Positions 6,732-14,805 of a stretch of 23,717 bases of DNA are shown one piece after another; the stretch's first letter is position 1, and each line of letters begins with the position of its first letter. Made by a program: the position numbers and the translations under genes. The notes beneath the pieces are model-generated. The model searched no databases, had not been told where the DNA came from, and saw nothing but the letters and a program-made list of their open reading frames with translations. Source of the stretch: a virus. The stretch lies in the IMG/VR virus record IMGVR_UViG_3300022902_000078, positions 1 to 23,717 of that record; one strand, 5' to 3'.

Positions 6732-7394
6732 TTATCCTCTCCAGCTAAAATGTAAATGGTTGAGTAAGCCGCCGTCGAAACTGGCTCCGGCCGTAATCGT
6801 TCGGCGGATGTGTAGCACATCGGTTCCAGCCACCGCCAGGTCAGGCAACGTCAACGCCGATGATTTGTTTGTTGGCGAAACCCACGTTGCCCCATCGTCG
6901 GCCATCTGAAGGCTGACCACGACCGGGTCAATCCATACCTTGAGCCAACTCAGAATTTTGTTACCCTGATTCTTCAGCGTTACGGTATGATCCTCAACGT
7001 CGCCCGCAGTGGCCTCCGCGGCCGATACATCGTCGCTCGCGATCGCGGTATTGAATCGGTCGACCAACGTGACGACCGTCTCGCGGGCGCCGCTCGCCAG
7101 TTCCGAGGCATCGACTTGGGCGCGGAGCCACTTGCAGGCGTCGAGACCATCCCGCAGTAGATAATTGCCGTCTGCCGCACAACGCTCCGGGGCACCGTAG
7201 ACTGTTGACCCCGGAGCCCGCCATCGTAGATATGTCCCGTCCCCGCTGCTTGCCAGTCGTGCGGAGCCTGGGCCGTTCCGGCCAGCCGCCAGAAGCGGAA
7301 TCACACCGGGAATCGTGCCGATCACATGAAGGTGTTGCACCTCCACCGAAGCGGATTCGATTCGTAGTGCGTCGGGACCGGTGAAGGCTATCAT
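6732..7394 (-). CDS. Tail/virion structural protein of unknown family
   Basis: A 220-residue protein starting MIAFTGPDALRIESASVEVQ. I chose the ATG at 7394, which overlaps the previous stop as ATGA, over the upstream start at 7430. The first 80 residues look like a small beta domain (TYLRWRAPGSTVYG). The C-terminal part resembles an Ig-like or tail-appendage domain: HTVTLKNQGNKILSWLKVWI, then VVVSLQMADDGATW. The WV-SPTNKSSALTLPDLA region is typical of adaptor-like phage tail proteins. No specific family is assigned. Confidence 0.8.
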   Translation of the reverse strand: MIAFTGPDALRIESASVEVQHLHVIGTIPGVIPLLAAGRNGPGSARLASSGDGTYLRWRAPGSTVYGAPERCAADGNYLLRDGLDACKWLRAQVDASELASGARETVVTLVDRFNTAIASDDVSAAEATAGDVEDHTVTLKNQGNKILSWLKVWIDPVVVSLQMADDGATWVSPTNKSSALTLPDLAVAGTDVLHIRRTITAGASFDGGLLNHLHFSWRG

Positions 7395-7594
7395 TTGCGC
7401 AGCCCCCGACGAAAGTCCCGCACGGCCCACAGCTTCCGCCAGTTGCGGTTGCAGAGGCCATCACGGGCGATTGGGGCGGAAAGTGGGGTATCACACGGCC
7501 ACGCAACTTGATAACAGCACCGGCCACCGACCGGGGCCATGCGCGTCCGGCGCCCCCTTGGCTTACTCATTTTCACGGTGGCTTCTTTCATCAT
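7391..7594 (-). CDS. Small basic protein with cysteines
   Basis: A 67-residue protein. It is coupled at both ends by ATGA overlaps (upstream at 7594/7591, downstream at 7394/7391) and has GGAGG four bases before its ATG, so it is very likely translated despite its size. It is strongly basic, with KPRGRRTR near the N-terminus and RDFRRGLRK at the C-terminus. The middle contains CCYQVAWPCDTPLSAPIARD, then GLCNRNW. The cysteines could bind metal. No family is recognised. A role in tail assembly or in binding nucleic acid is possible, but the sequence does not decide. Confidence 0.7.
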   Translation of the reverse strand: MMKEATVKMSKPRGRRTRMAPVGGRCCYQVAWPCDTPLSAPIARDGLCNRNWRKLWAVRDFRRGLRK

Positions 7595-8247
7595 GCCGCC
7601 TCCGAAAACGTGACCTTGGTTGTCCCATCATCAAACGCAATGGCGAAGTCCGGCGCGTCCGGCACTCTCACGATTGTTCGGGCTGCGAGCGATGACGCCG
7701 ACCCTTCGTTCCCCACCGCGTCGACCGGCGTAACACGCCACGCATAAGATCCGAGGTCATCCAACCGTGGACTCGTGATTTGATAATCCCACGCACCCGC
7801 AGCGTAGGGAACCGTTGCAATTGTTGACCAGCTACCACCGTCTTTCTGTTGCTCAATCTTGTACTCCCTCACGTCAGAGTCAGCCGATCGAATCCACCAC
7901 AGGACAACTCTTGCCGCCGGAACGGTTGGCCCGTACGAGACGTAATCGAAATACGGATCTTGCGTTGGGACGCACTCTATCCGGGCTTGCTCTCCGGTCG
8001 CCACCACGAATGAGAACTGATTCGTGGTCGTGCCCCCCACCCAGACGCCGTCCAGATACCAGTGATAATAGACGAGGCCGGAAAGGTTGGTCGTGATTGT
8101 GACCGTCGAGACGTTTCCATGCCGGGTCTGCGAGTAGGTGACCGTCTTCTGGAATAGCCGTTGTAATATCTGCGAACGCGGACGATGGGGGCGAGGAGGC
8201 TCCCCACGACCTCCAACCACCCCCATCAATCCGGTTGAGCTAGTCAT
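7591..8247 (-). CDS. Tail protein with Ig-like and fibronectin type III-like domains
   Basis: A 218-residue protein whose ATG at 8247 overlaps the upstream stop as TGATG. After a basic, proline-rich N-terminus (residues 12-30), an Ig-like segment (about 40-100) contains LVYYHWYLDGVWVGGTTTN. A fibronectin type III-like domain (about 105-205) follows, with EYKIEQQKDGGSWSTIATV and the characteristic YAWRVTPVDAVGNEGS before the last strand. Such domains in phage tails usually decorate the tube or tip and may bind cell-surface carbohydrate weakly. The FN3-type assignment is fairly secure; the attachment role is inference. Confidence 0.85.
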   Translation of the reverse strand: MTSSTGLMGVVGGRGEPPRPHRPRSQILQRLFQKTVTYSQTRHGNVSTVTITTNLSGLVYYHWYLDGVWVGGTTTNQFSFVVATGEQARIECVPTQDPYFDYVSYGPTVPAARVVLWWIRSADSDVREYKIEQQKDGGSWSTIATVPYAAGAWDYQITSPRLDDLGSYAWRVTPVDAVGNEGSASSLAARTIVRVPDAPDFAIAFDDGTTKVTFSEAA

Positions 8248-8618
8248 CAGACAATCACTCCTCTGATTGTGATCTCACACCGTTTGTCCAGAATGCTGCC
8301 GTTCGAGTAAGCCGCCACCGTCTTTCGAGGATTGCCCACTTGAGTGATCAGCATCCCGGTGTAGCTGTCCGCGTGGTCGTCAACGATGGTCACTATGGTC
8401 GATTGCATCGCGTTGATGAGCAGTGCCCATGCATCACAGTCAGCGTCGACGTCGAAGAGCACAAGCGTGAATTGCCACTCGGAATCATTCAGCCCCAACT
8501 TGTGAGAACCGATACCAGACAGACCGGGGACTATCCACGTCAGAACCCGCTCTTTCTTCGCGGGCGGTGCGTCGGGCACCACTTTATCGCAGGATGTTCC
8601 GCCGACTGATTGGGCCAT
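8247..8618 (-). CDS. Tail protein following the tape measure, possible distal-tail component
   Basis: A 123-residue protein beginning MAQSVGGTSCDKVVPDAPPA. It has strong beta-strand character in WQFTLVLFDVDADCDAWALL and ends CEITIRGVIV. It is the first gene after the tape measure, where lambda-like phages place tail-tip proteins (M, L) and many siphophages place Dit. Its ribosome-binding site is weak. The next gene is coupled by TGATG. The sequence suggests a small tube- or tip-like beta domain, but I cannot name the family. Confidence 0.75.
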   Translation of the reverse strand: MAQSVGGTSCDKVVPDAPPAKKERVLTWIVPGLSGIGSHKLGLNDSEWQFTLVLFDVDADCDAWALLINAMQSTIVTIVDDHADSYTGMLITQVGNPRKTVAAYSNGSILDKRCEITIRGVIV

Positions 8619-8624
8619 GGTTTT

Positions 8625-10343
8625 CTACTTATCAATTCCGTTGGCGTCTGTATCTACTCCCGACTCAACAGGTACGTAGTTCGGCTGTCGACTGTTGTTT
8701 GCATTCGCTTCGCCCATCTTGCTGTCAATGTTGCCCAGCATGTCCAGCATTGCCGCGAAGATAGGAGAATTAGGATCCTCCCCACCCGCCCTAATGTCCT
8801 GCCGCACAAGAGCCTTGTTGGCTTCCGTCTGAAGTGGTCCTTCTGGTAACTCCCCACCAAACGTCCTAAGCATCGTATCGTCACCGTAAAGGGCACGTAT
8901 GCCCCGCATACCTATGTCGGTAACAAGATTCATTCCCTCTACAATTCGAGGGTAGTCGCTGCGCCGGGCCACGTCGCGGCCCCGCGTCCGCATGCTGTCC
9001 ATCATGGTGTCGGTAAGATTACGACGAATGCCGAGTTCCGTCTCGCCAAGTTCCTTCTTGGCCTTAGCTTGTCGTTGCGACCGTACCGCCACCAGTTCAG
9101 GGATTGTGTCGGCCGCATCGATCGCCTTTTGGGCCATACTGCCCTGCTCGGCTACGTCTATGTCACGAAGAGCTTTCTCAAACCGAGGACGGTCCGCCAT
9201 GATGCCTTCAAACGCCAGCCGGCCCTGTTTTCTCCCAAACCATCTGGCAAATTCTTCTGACGTCATGCTCTCTTTGATCTTTTGCGTAACGTCTAACGCC
9301 TCCTCAAACGTCTTGCCCTCTATCTCTGGTTTCTCCTGCCACGTCGTCATCATTTGAGAAAACCACGTGCCAGCAGTTGCCGCATCAACCTTTTGGGTAG
9401 CCAAGACGGCCGTACCTGCCAATATCGGCTCGTCTCGCATACCCATCAGACCCGCAGTTAGCCCACTCGTTGCAGACGCGGCCATGATTTCCTCAACCGA
9501 TGAGGGACTGTATGCACTGGCCGCAAACCCTTTTGACACCAACGCCCTTGTGCCGCCGGTCTCCGCTTCCCCCATCGTTTTATTGAGGGCCGCCGTCGCC
9601 GCTCCCATCTTGCCCGGTTGCTCCAACAGTGATCGACTCCGCAGGTCGGAAAAGAACTTCCAATCTTCCAAAGCACCGGCAGACTCCAGTTGAAAAATCA
9701 TCTTGCCCGCTTCGCCCAGCGTTGCCGCACCACCCTCCCTGTAGGTCTGCTTGGCTGCACTAACCAATGAACGGAGTTTGACCGGGTCGCCCAACGCCAA
9801 TTGGCCCAGCGAGCCCAACCCAATTTCTGATTCCTTTTGACGCTCAGCCGATTCCTGCCGTACTTTGCTCATTTCGCGAAGAGCCATCGTAACCCCTCGC
9901 ACAGCAGCCGATACACCAACATATCCCGCCGCGTACCTCATTAGGCTACTAAGTGCCGCAGGGCCGAACGCGGCTTGATTGGCAACTCCAACCGTTCTGA
10001 CACCACGGGACGCTAGCCGGGCGGCCACGCCCGCCGCCTGAAACTGTTGCTTGGTGTACCGGACCGCCTGAGCGTGTTGCTTCTCCGTGAGAATCGTGGC
10101 CTTTTTTGCCTGGTCGAGCATCCGTATCTGATCGCGGTACTTTTGGGCTCCCGACTTACTTTTCTCCCAGGCTTTCGTAGCTTCACGGCCTAGCTTCTTG
10201 GTTTGTGTCTCCAGGGCCTTAGATTCCTTGGCTGCCTTCTTCTCCGATTCCGCCACTTTGTCAAAGCCGCCTGCTATCGCCCTCGTAGCCAATACCGCTT
10301 TGCGCTCGTTAAGCGTTACGTCCATCCGCACCATACTTGTCAT
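8625..10343 (-). CDS. Putative tail tape measure protein (short)
   Basis: A 572-residue protein with TAGGAG six bases before the ATG at 10343. Residues 25-105 are rich in K, E, A and Q with coiled-coil appearance. Residues about 124-154 form a hydrophobic, Gly/Ala-rich segment like those of tape measures thought to enter the host membrane. The rest is helical and alanine-rich. Position after the G/GT chaperone genes and before tail-tip genes supports the call. Known tape measures scale at about 0.15 nm of tail per residue, so a tail of roughly 85 nm would be expected, assuming no other scaffold protein. No peptidase or lysozyme domain is seen. Confidence 0.8.
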   Translation of the reverse strand: MTSMVRMDVTLNERKAVLATRAIAGGFDKVAESEKKAAKESKALETQTKKLGREATKAWEKSKSGAQKYRDQIRMLDQAKKATILTEKQHAQAVRYTKQQFQAAGVAARLASRGVRTVGVANQAAFGPAALSSLMRYAAGYVGVSAAVRGVTMALREMSKVRQESAERQKESEIGLGSLGQLALGDPVKLRSLVSAAKQTYREGGAATLGEAGKMIFQLESAGALEDWKFFSDLRSRSLLEQPGKMGAATAALNKTMGEAETGGTRALVSKGFAASAYSPSSVEEIMAASATSGLTAGLMGMRDEPILAGTAVLATQKVDAATAGTWFSQMMTTWQEKPEIEGKTFEEALDVTQKIKESMTSEEFARWFGRKQGRLAFEGIMADRPRFEKALRDIDVAEQGSMAQKAIDAADTIPELVAVRSQRQAKAKKELGETELGIRRNLTDTMMDSMRTRGRDVARRSDYPRIVEGMNLVTDIGMRGIRALYGDDTMLRTFGGELPEGPLQTEANKALVRQDIRAGGEDPNSPIFAAMLDMLGNIDSKMGEANANNSRQPNYVPVESGVDTDANGIDK

Positions 10344-10351
10344 CGCTACTC

Positions 10352-10702
10352 CTACGGGTTGAAGTCGCGATCAACAGCCTTACAGAGCTGGCGTCGAGTA
10401 TGAGGACTGCCGCCGTCTGGAGTGGCGGTCACTTCGAGCCAGTAGTACGTATTGCGCACAAGTACACCGGCAGCCAACGGCCCCACAAAGTTTCCGTCGG
10501 AGCCCGCCACGAATGTCATGGACACCGCGTCTGCCCCGGTCACCACGGTCCCGTTATCTTCGCTCGTCGGGTAATCGCTTGCATATATCGAGAACTTGCA
10601 AGCATCAGCAACCGTGAGGGCTGCACCGGTAGAGTCCAACGAGGCGTCTTTCCACCAGACGTTATCGCCACCCAGAAAGATATCACGTATCTCGTTGCTC
10701 AT
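10352..10702 (-). CDS. Small tail-operon protein between chaperone and tape measure
   Basis: A 116-residue protein beginning MSNEIRDIFLGGDNVWWKDA. The ATG at 10702 overlaps the stop of the -1 frameshift product as ATGA; AGGA is two bases upstream. The sequence is beta-rich, like an Ig-type domain: CKFSIYASDYPTSEDNG, then YYWLEVTATPDGGSPHTRRQ. In lambda the chaperone is followed directly by the tape measure, so this is an extra gene. A structural accessory of the tail is likely, but I do not recognise it. Confidence 0.75.
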   Translation of the reverse strand: MSNEIRDIFLGGDNVWWKDASLDSTGAALTVADACKFSIYASDYPTSEDNGTVVTGADAVSMTFVAGSDGNFVGPLAAGVLVRNTYYWLEVTATPDGGSPHTRRQLCKAVDRDFNP

Positions 10703-11525
10703 GATCCTAACCCCACATCAAGGGCCCACAGGTCGGCTAGCGTTGGTCGGTATCCGGGGAATCGTCCGAGGGCCCATCGCCGGAAGGTTCGCCACCGGAT
10801 GCCTCGATAGTTTTTTTTAGCCACTCCATTTGGGATGGCCAGTCAATCATCGCGTTAAGCACATGGCCAACGGCCGATTCGGTAAACAGTTCCAAGAGAG
10901 CACATTCCGCCGGGCCGAGTCGATAGTTGACGGCCAACCCTTTGGCCGCCGCGTCGTGCGCGTCCGAGAACGTGACGATCACTTCGTCGCTCTCATCGTC
11001 GGCCTCAATCAGTGCCCGCTCTTGCGTCTCCTGCCACCGTGTGGCGATGTCCCAGACCTCTGCGAATTGATCCAACACCCGGCCTTGCGTCCACGTCCCG
11101 TCCTCCTGTAGCTCTGAGACTTGCGGCACGGCACAACGATAGACTCTCTCGCCGTCCAGTTCGTCGTGCTGCCGGATGACTGGGACTAGCCACTCTTGCC
11201 CATCGTTCAATCGTGCAAGGTGTCCCTTCAGCCGCTCGTCTCGGGCCACATCACCGGGGACCGGGCGATCGTCGTTATCAATCCCCACCCACGCCTCAAG
11301 CCCCGGAATCTTTCTCCATGTCTGTTTATCGGGATAGATGCCGACCCGGCCAGCATTCGGACCACCGCGAACCATCACGCCCGCCCCGCCGTCCGGACCG
11401 TTGCCCTCAAGCCGAACCCGCCCCATGCTCGGTGACTCGAACGCATAGCCCATGCCCGCAGCCTGCAACTCTTCCAGGCCGATTGACTTCGCTTGGGTCG
11501 GGAGATAGTAGAGAAAACCAGACAC
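10699..11525 (-). CDS. Tail assembly chaperone GT, product of -1 ribosomal frameshift
   Basis: The G frame reads CTA AAA AAA ACT. A -1 slip on A AAA AAA after 238 codons continues as AAC TAT CGA GGC, then 37 residues to TGA at 10701-10699. This gives a 275-aa fusion. The extension begins NYRGIRWRTFRRWALGRFPG and ends DVGLGS. It is open across the G stop and ends exactly at the start of the next gene (ATGA overlap), which a chance frame would not be expected to do. In lambda and many siphophages GT binds the tape measure and recruits tail tube protein. The layout is tail tube, G/GT, one small gene, tape measure. Confidence 0.78.
10737..11525 (-). CDS. Tail assembly chaperone G
   Basis: A 262-residue protein, the zero-frame product. 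I chose GTG at 11525, because TAGGA stands six bases before it; the GTG at 11531 immediately follows that motif and would leave no spacer. The N-terminus SGFLYYLPTQAKSIGLEELQ is typical of a small alpha/beta domain. The last 30 residues are Gly/Ser/Asp-rich (EASGGEPSGDGPSDDSPDTD) and look like a flexible tail replaced by GT after frameshift. Position after the tail tube gene and the slippery site make the chaperone role the best explanation. No database match could be checked. Confidence 0.75.
   Translation of the reverse strand: MSGFLYYLPTQAKSIGLEELQAAGMGYAFESPSMGRVRLEGNGPDGGAGVMVRGGPNAGRVGIYPDKQTWRKIPGLEAWVGIDNDDRPVPGDVARDERLKGHLARLNDGQEWLVPVIRQHDELDGERVYRCAVPQVSELQEDGTWTQGRVLDQFAEVWDIATRWQETQERALIEADDESDEVIVTFSDAHDAAAKGLAVNYRLGPAECALLELFTESAVGHVLNAMIDWPSQMEWLKKTIEASGGEPSGDGPSDDSPDTDQR
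10812..10818 (-). promoter_or_regulatory. -1 frameshift slippery heptamer A AAA AAA
   Basis: Eight A residues on the minus strand (10818-10811) are read in the G frame as CTA AAA AAA ACT, so the heptamer is in the X XXY YYZ register needed for -1 slippage. About 13 bases downstream a modest hairpin is possible (CCGG T GG CGAA CC TT CCGG), which might stimulate shifting. The main support is the long open -1 frame that ends at the next start codon. Confidence 0.75.
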
Positions 11526-11533
11526 GGACACTC

Positions 11534-12460
11534 CTACGTGATGGCCGATGAGGTGTCGAGAATCAACGGCGGGTTGGTGCCGTCGTAACGAAGAGGCAAC
11601 TCAAGCGTACACGTCGCAGGACCGCTCCCGCCCCATTGGATCGGCTCCGAAATCGTTGCGAATCCGTCAGCCGTGAACTTGATATGCTCCGCCGTTCCGT
11701 CGACCACGAAGCTCCCCGCGTCGTCACGTTTGCGGAGATAGAACGCGGTGTTGGCGTGCGTCACGGCCAACCCGGCAAGCGGAATCTTCGCCGCTGCCAA
11801 CCAGTTTGGATCAATGCCTTCAAGCGTGATGCTCGGGGCAATGCTCCGAATCGACGGGAAGGTGTCCCAGATATCGGAGTCGGCCCCCTCAACCTGGGCA
11901 TCAATGCCGAAATTGAGCGTGAACCGCTTTGCTTGGGTGAACGCAAGCGACTCGAACGTGAAGGCCCCCAGGGTGAATCGCTCGGTATCTCCGGCGGGTG
12001 TGGGGAGCGATTGGTCAACAGCTATCACGACCGGAGCCGTTGCCCCATCGGTGGAAGCAATCGCTACAGCGTAGCTCAGTACCGCGTCCCCTTGGTGGTC
12101 GCATGTGAGACTGATGGGCGCCACGATTCCCTTGACCATCGTATACAGATTGTGGGCCGTTACTCCGCTTCGTGTACCACCGGTCGCGTGCTCAAACAGG
12201 TACATTTTGAAGCCGGCCGCCAGCCCCGCAATGGATGCGCCGACCAATCCCGATTCATCCAACGCCGCCGCTATTTGGACTGTCGAAAATGTCGCGGCCG
12301 GCTTCTGCGCGGTCAGGGCGATGTGCTGCGGATACAGAGCGCCCGAGACAGACTCGGTGAGAACTTCCGAGCCAGTCGACAGACCGATGGCCGTTATCCC
12401 GCCGATCATAGTTGTATCGAATTCGACCTCGTATCCATCAAGTACTTGGGTGACGGCCAT
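11534..12460 (-). CDS. Putative major tail (tube) protein
   Basis: A 308-residue protein beginning MAVTQVLDGYEVEFDTTMIG, with AGGAG before the ATG. It is rich in A, T, G and S with regular beta strands, and lacks cysteine-cluster or enzyme motifs. It lies directly before the frameshifting chaperone and after three completion proteins, where lambda has V. The length is near that of lambda V (246 aa) plus a possible extra domain. Residues 195-235 (DAQVEGADSDIWDTFPSIRS, then EGIDPNWLAA) are unlike the rest and may form an insertion. The tube function is inferred from order and composition. Confidence 0.75.
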   Translation of the reverse strand: MAVTQVLDGYEVEFDTTMIGGITAIGLSTGSEVLTESVSGALYPQHIALTAQKPAATFSTVQIAAALDESGLVGASIAGLAAGFKMYLFEHATGGTRSGVTAHNLYTMVKGIVAPISLTCDHQGDAVLSYAVAIASTDGATAPVVIAVDQSLPTPAGDTERFTLGAFTFESLAFTQAKRFTLNFGIDAQVEGADSDIWDTFPSIRSIAPSITLEGIDPNWLAAAKIPLAGLAVTHANTAFYLRKRDDAGSFVVDGTAEHIKFTADGFATISEPIQWGGSGPATCTLELPLRYDGTNPPLILDTSSAIT

Positions 12461-12471
12461 CGGTCTGTCTC

Positions 12472-12942
12472 CTAACGTATGTGTTGAGTGAACCGGGCGG
12501 TCTGGTGTCGCAGTTGATGGACGATCGACTCTTCAGCTACGTTCGCCATCGCTTTTTCATCCGCGTCGGTGGTTCGCGTCAGTTCATCCCGCATGTCGAG
12601 CCCGCCGGGGTGCCATGCGAGATTACCGGCGCCCATGTGCAGCGATGCACCCACGCCGGATACCTTGATATAATTTTGCTCGGTTGCCCGCATTGAATCG
12701 CCCGTGTAGTAGAGCGGTCTCCGATGGCCCTTCGACTTTTGGTAGCTCGGCTTCCGCGGTGCATATCCGTACTCCCCCATCGCCGATACTTGGAAATGTT
12801 TGGGGCGGATCTTCTTGTGCCAGAAGTCAAGCGTTACCTCGTATGCGTTCTTGATGAGTCCACGGAACCATCGCGTCGTGACCGCCTGCCCCTTCGCCAT
12901 CACGGCGACCGAGCCGCTGTATTCTGTTTTGATGTGAAGCAT
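12472..12942 (-). CDS. Tail completion / head-tail joining protein candidate
   Basis: A 156-residue, basic protein beginning MLHIKTEYSGSVAVMAKGQA. Its ATG overlaps the previous stop as TAATG. It contains an amphipathic helix (TRWFRGLIKNAYEVTLDFWH), then RPLYYTGDSMRATEQN, and ends IVHQLRHQTARFTQHIR. This resembles the minor tail / HK97 gp10-like or lambda Z proteins, which carry the conserved pattern of a helix followed by an L-x-x-T/S-G-x-L-x-x-S-like turn (here LYYTGDSMRAT). These complete the tail-head interface. I place it in that group with moderate confidence, on pattern and position between two other connector genes. Confidence 0.68.
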   Translation of the reverse strand: MLHIKTEYSGSVAVMAKGQAVTTRWFRGLIKNAYEVTLDFWHKKIRPKHFQVSAMGEYGYAPRKPSYQKSKGHRRPLYYTGDSMRATEQNYIKVSGVGASLHMGAGNLAWHPGGLDMRDELTRTTDADEKAMANVAEESIVHQLRHQTARFTQHIR

Positions 12943-13475
12943 TAGGGATAGCTCACTTCCAGGATCGCGCGAAAGAACCGTCCGGTATCCGTGTCTTCCT
13001 TGAAGTCACTCGGCCATTGCCCTATTAGCCGGACGGCCCCGCAGTCCAGGTGCCCCGCAGCCGCCGGATGACACAAGTCGAGAATTCCCGTCGTGCTCTT
13101 CGCCGTGCTCCCTCGGACGATTTCCTCTATCGCTTCCTGCCATGCTTCGATGTCATCGCTTGGAATATACGGACGCCGGGGACCGGGAATGGCTTGCTCT
13201 AAGAGGATTTCCAGCCTGCCCGATTCCATGGCCCCGCTCATCGCCTCCATGCTCCATTCCAGCCCGCCAGTTTCGGGCACCCGCACAATTGCGAATGGCC
13301 TGTATGTCTCCAGTTCCGCTCTTGACCAGTATCTCCCGTTCTTCGGTGCCGGTAGCTGGCGATGATAAATTCTCTCCAGTGCCTTCGTGGCATCGGCCTC
13401 TCCACACCAGTCATGAAACGCGGTACAGGCCCCGAGCAATGCTCGCAGATACGTCAAGCTGGTTACCGTCGCCAT
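12942..13475 (-). CDS. Tail terminator or completion protein candidate
   Basis: A 177-residue protein. The TGATG overlap with the upstream gene sets the start at the ATG at 13475 (MATVTSLTYLRALLGACTAF); an upstream TTG is rejected. N-terminal helices are followed by beta strands that end FFRAILEVSYP, like the final strand of the lambda U / tail terminator fold. The internal segment FAIVRVPETGGLEWSMEAMS also fits that fold. The tail terminator caps the tube and joins it to the head. The call rests on pattern and position. Confidence 0.6.
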   Translation of the reverse strand: MATVTSLTYLRALLGACTAFHDWCGEADATKALERIYHRQLPAPKNGRYWSRAELETYRPFAIVRVPETGGLEWSMEAMSGAMESGRLEILLEQAIPGPRRPYIPSDDIEAWQEAIEEIVRGSTAKSTTGILDLCHPAAAGHLDCGAVRLIGQWPSDFKEDTDTGRFFRAILEVSYP

Positions 13476-13810
13476 CAACCCACCTCCCGCCGGACGATTT
13501 GCATCTCCACGATCGAATAGGCTCCCGTTTGTTCCTCGACTCGTGAAAACGTCCAGTCTTCCCCGCCGATTGTGATCGTGGTGATCGAATACGGGTCGGA
13601 TACATCACTGGCTGCAATCGTGATCGAACACAACCGAACCACCTGGCTAACGCCCTGTCCCTCATCGGTTCGCGTCGTTTCCGGCGCCTTGATTACGTTT
13701 TCGGCCGATACCGGTAGCCCATTGATCAGGTTGATAGTAGCGGACTGCCCAAACTGGTAGCTCAGCCCAGGCAGTCCGCTGGCGGCGAACGAGGTATCAA
13801 AACGAGACAT
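13475..13810 (-). CDS. Head-tail joining protein candidate (FII-like position)
   Basis: A 111-residue protein beginning MSRFDTSFAASGLPGLSYQF. It is mostly beta strand, and ends YSIVEMQIVRREVG. It lies immediately after the major capsid gene, where lambda has FI and FII. Its length (111 aa) is close to that of FII (117 aa). The segment SDPYSITTITIGGEDWTFSR fits the small beta-barrel adaptors that close the portal channel. Assignment is by position, size and general pattern. Confidence 0.65.
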   Translation of the reverse strand: MSRFDTSFAASGLPGLSYQFGQSATINLINGLPVSAENVIKAPETTRTDEGQGVSQVVRLCSITIAASDVSDPYSITTITIGGEDWTFSRVEEQTGAYSIVEMQIVRREVG

Positions 13811-13817
13811 GGCGAGC

Positions 13818-14789
13818 CTACGTGGTGATGTTGCTCAGCAAGTGGCCGGTCTCGACATAGAGGATCAACTCGTCCACTTCGTGCCGACAACGCATAACGT
13901 CTGCGCGGACAGTTTCGTCACGGTAGCTCTCGACCATGCCACCGACGTTGCTGCCATCCTCGCCCCAATGGAACACGCGACCGATACACGGCTCGCGAAT
14001 GTCGTTCGTAGTCGCGATCCTGCATACCATTGCGTACTCGTCATCCCACACGGAGGCAATCGTGGTGTCCTGCCCCTCTTTGCTGGAGTCACGAGCACCG
14101 CCGGCGATGATGAGCCGGTCGATACCAAGGCAAGCGGCGATCTGCTGCGCGTTGATATTCCCGGGGCGTACGTCCATAAACCCCTGGTACTTGGCGCGGG
14201 AGATTATCGCGTCCACGTCCTGGAGATTTTGGAAAACGTGCTGGTCGATGATCATGGCGTTTGGCCACATGCCGCACTGACTCCAGACGGACTGCATGGC
14301 CGCCTTGACGTCCGCACGCGGATCGGCAGTCGCGGACGTATCCCATTCTGTGCCCACGGCCGTTGTATAGCTCGTCCATGTAGTGGCGTTGAATATCGCA
14401 TCGGCGATCCGTACTTCGGCATTCAGCAGCACTGAGTTACGCGCTCGGGCAGTCGCGATCTGTTCGGCATCGAAGTACTCCGCGTACATCGTCGCCTCCC
14501 GATCATCCACCGGATCCTCCGCCCCGTGCTCTTCGCACGCATAGGTAGCCGGGGTGAAAGTAAATTCTCCACGAGCATACCCGGCACCTGACGCACGCCG
14601 AGTATCCCGGGTTTTCAACAGTTGCTCAATCGGAATTTTGCCAAAGTTCCCGGCCTGTTTGGCAACTTCCATCACCGGCAATACTTGGATGCCGATAAAC
14701 CCTTGCATATTTGCGTCCAGGTCGTATTCCATCAGGCTACCGGACAGGTCCGGCCGCTGGGTAGCAAGGCTTGTGTCTGGAGACGGCAT
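13818..14789 (-). CDS. Major capsid protein
   Basis: A 323-residue protein with GAGGAAAAAGCT before the ATG. It forms the icosahedral shell (HK97 fold in the family). The N-terminal arm is polar (MPSPDTSLATQRPDLSGSLM). A run of regularly spaced capsid-like features follows: a helix of the spine (YFDAEQIATARARNSVLLNA), the segment PNAMIIDQHVFQNLQDVDAI that resembles the A-domain strand-helix of lambda E-like capsid proteins, and RLIIAGGARDSSKEGQ. Length is close to lambda E (341 aa). It comes after the scaffold/protease and decoration genes and before connector genes. Confidence is high on order and sequence together. Confidence 0.9.
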   Translation of the reverse strand: MPSPDTSLATQRPDLSGSLMEYDLDANMQGFIGIQVLPVMEVAKQAGNFGKIPIEQLLKTRDTRRASGAGYARGEFTFTPATYACEEHGAEDPVDDREATMYAEYFDAEQIATARARNSVLLNAEVRIADAIFNATTWTSYTTAVGTEWDTSATADPRADVKAAMQSVWSQCGMWPNAMIIDQHVFQNLQDVDAIISRAKYQGFMDVRPGNINAQQIAACLGIDRLIIAGGARDSSKEGQDTTIASVWDDEYAMVCRIATTNDIREPCIGRVFHWGEDGSNVGGMVESYRDETVRADVMRCRHEVDELILYVETGHLLSNITT

Positions 14790-14805
14790 AGCTTTTTCCT
14801 CTCAG

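Noticed and set aside
11636-12475. A 279-residue plus-strand frame opposite the tail tube gene
   Set aside because: It is antisense to a well-supported gene, its translation is Arg-rich without domain character, and no ribosome-binding site or operon fits. It is a shadow of codon bias.
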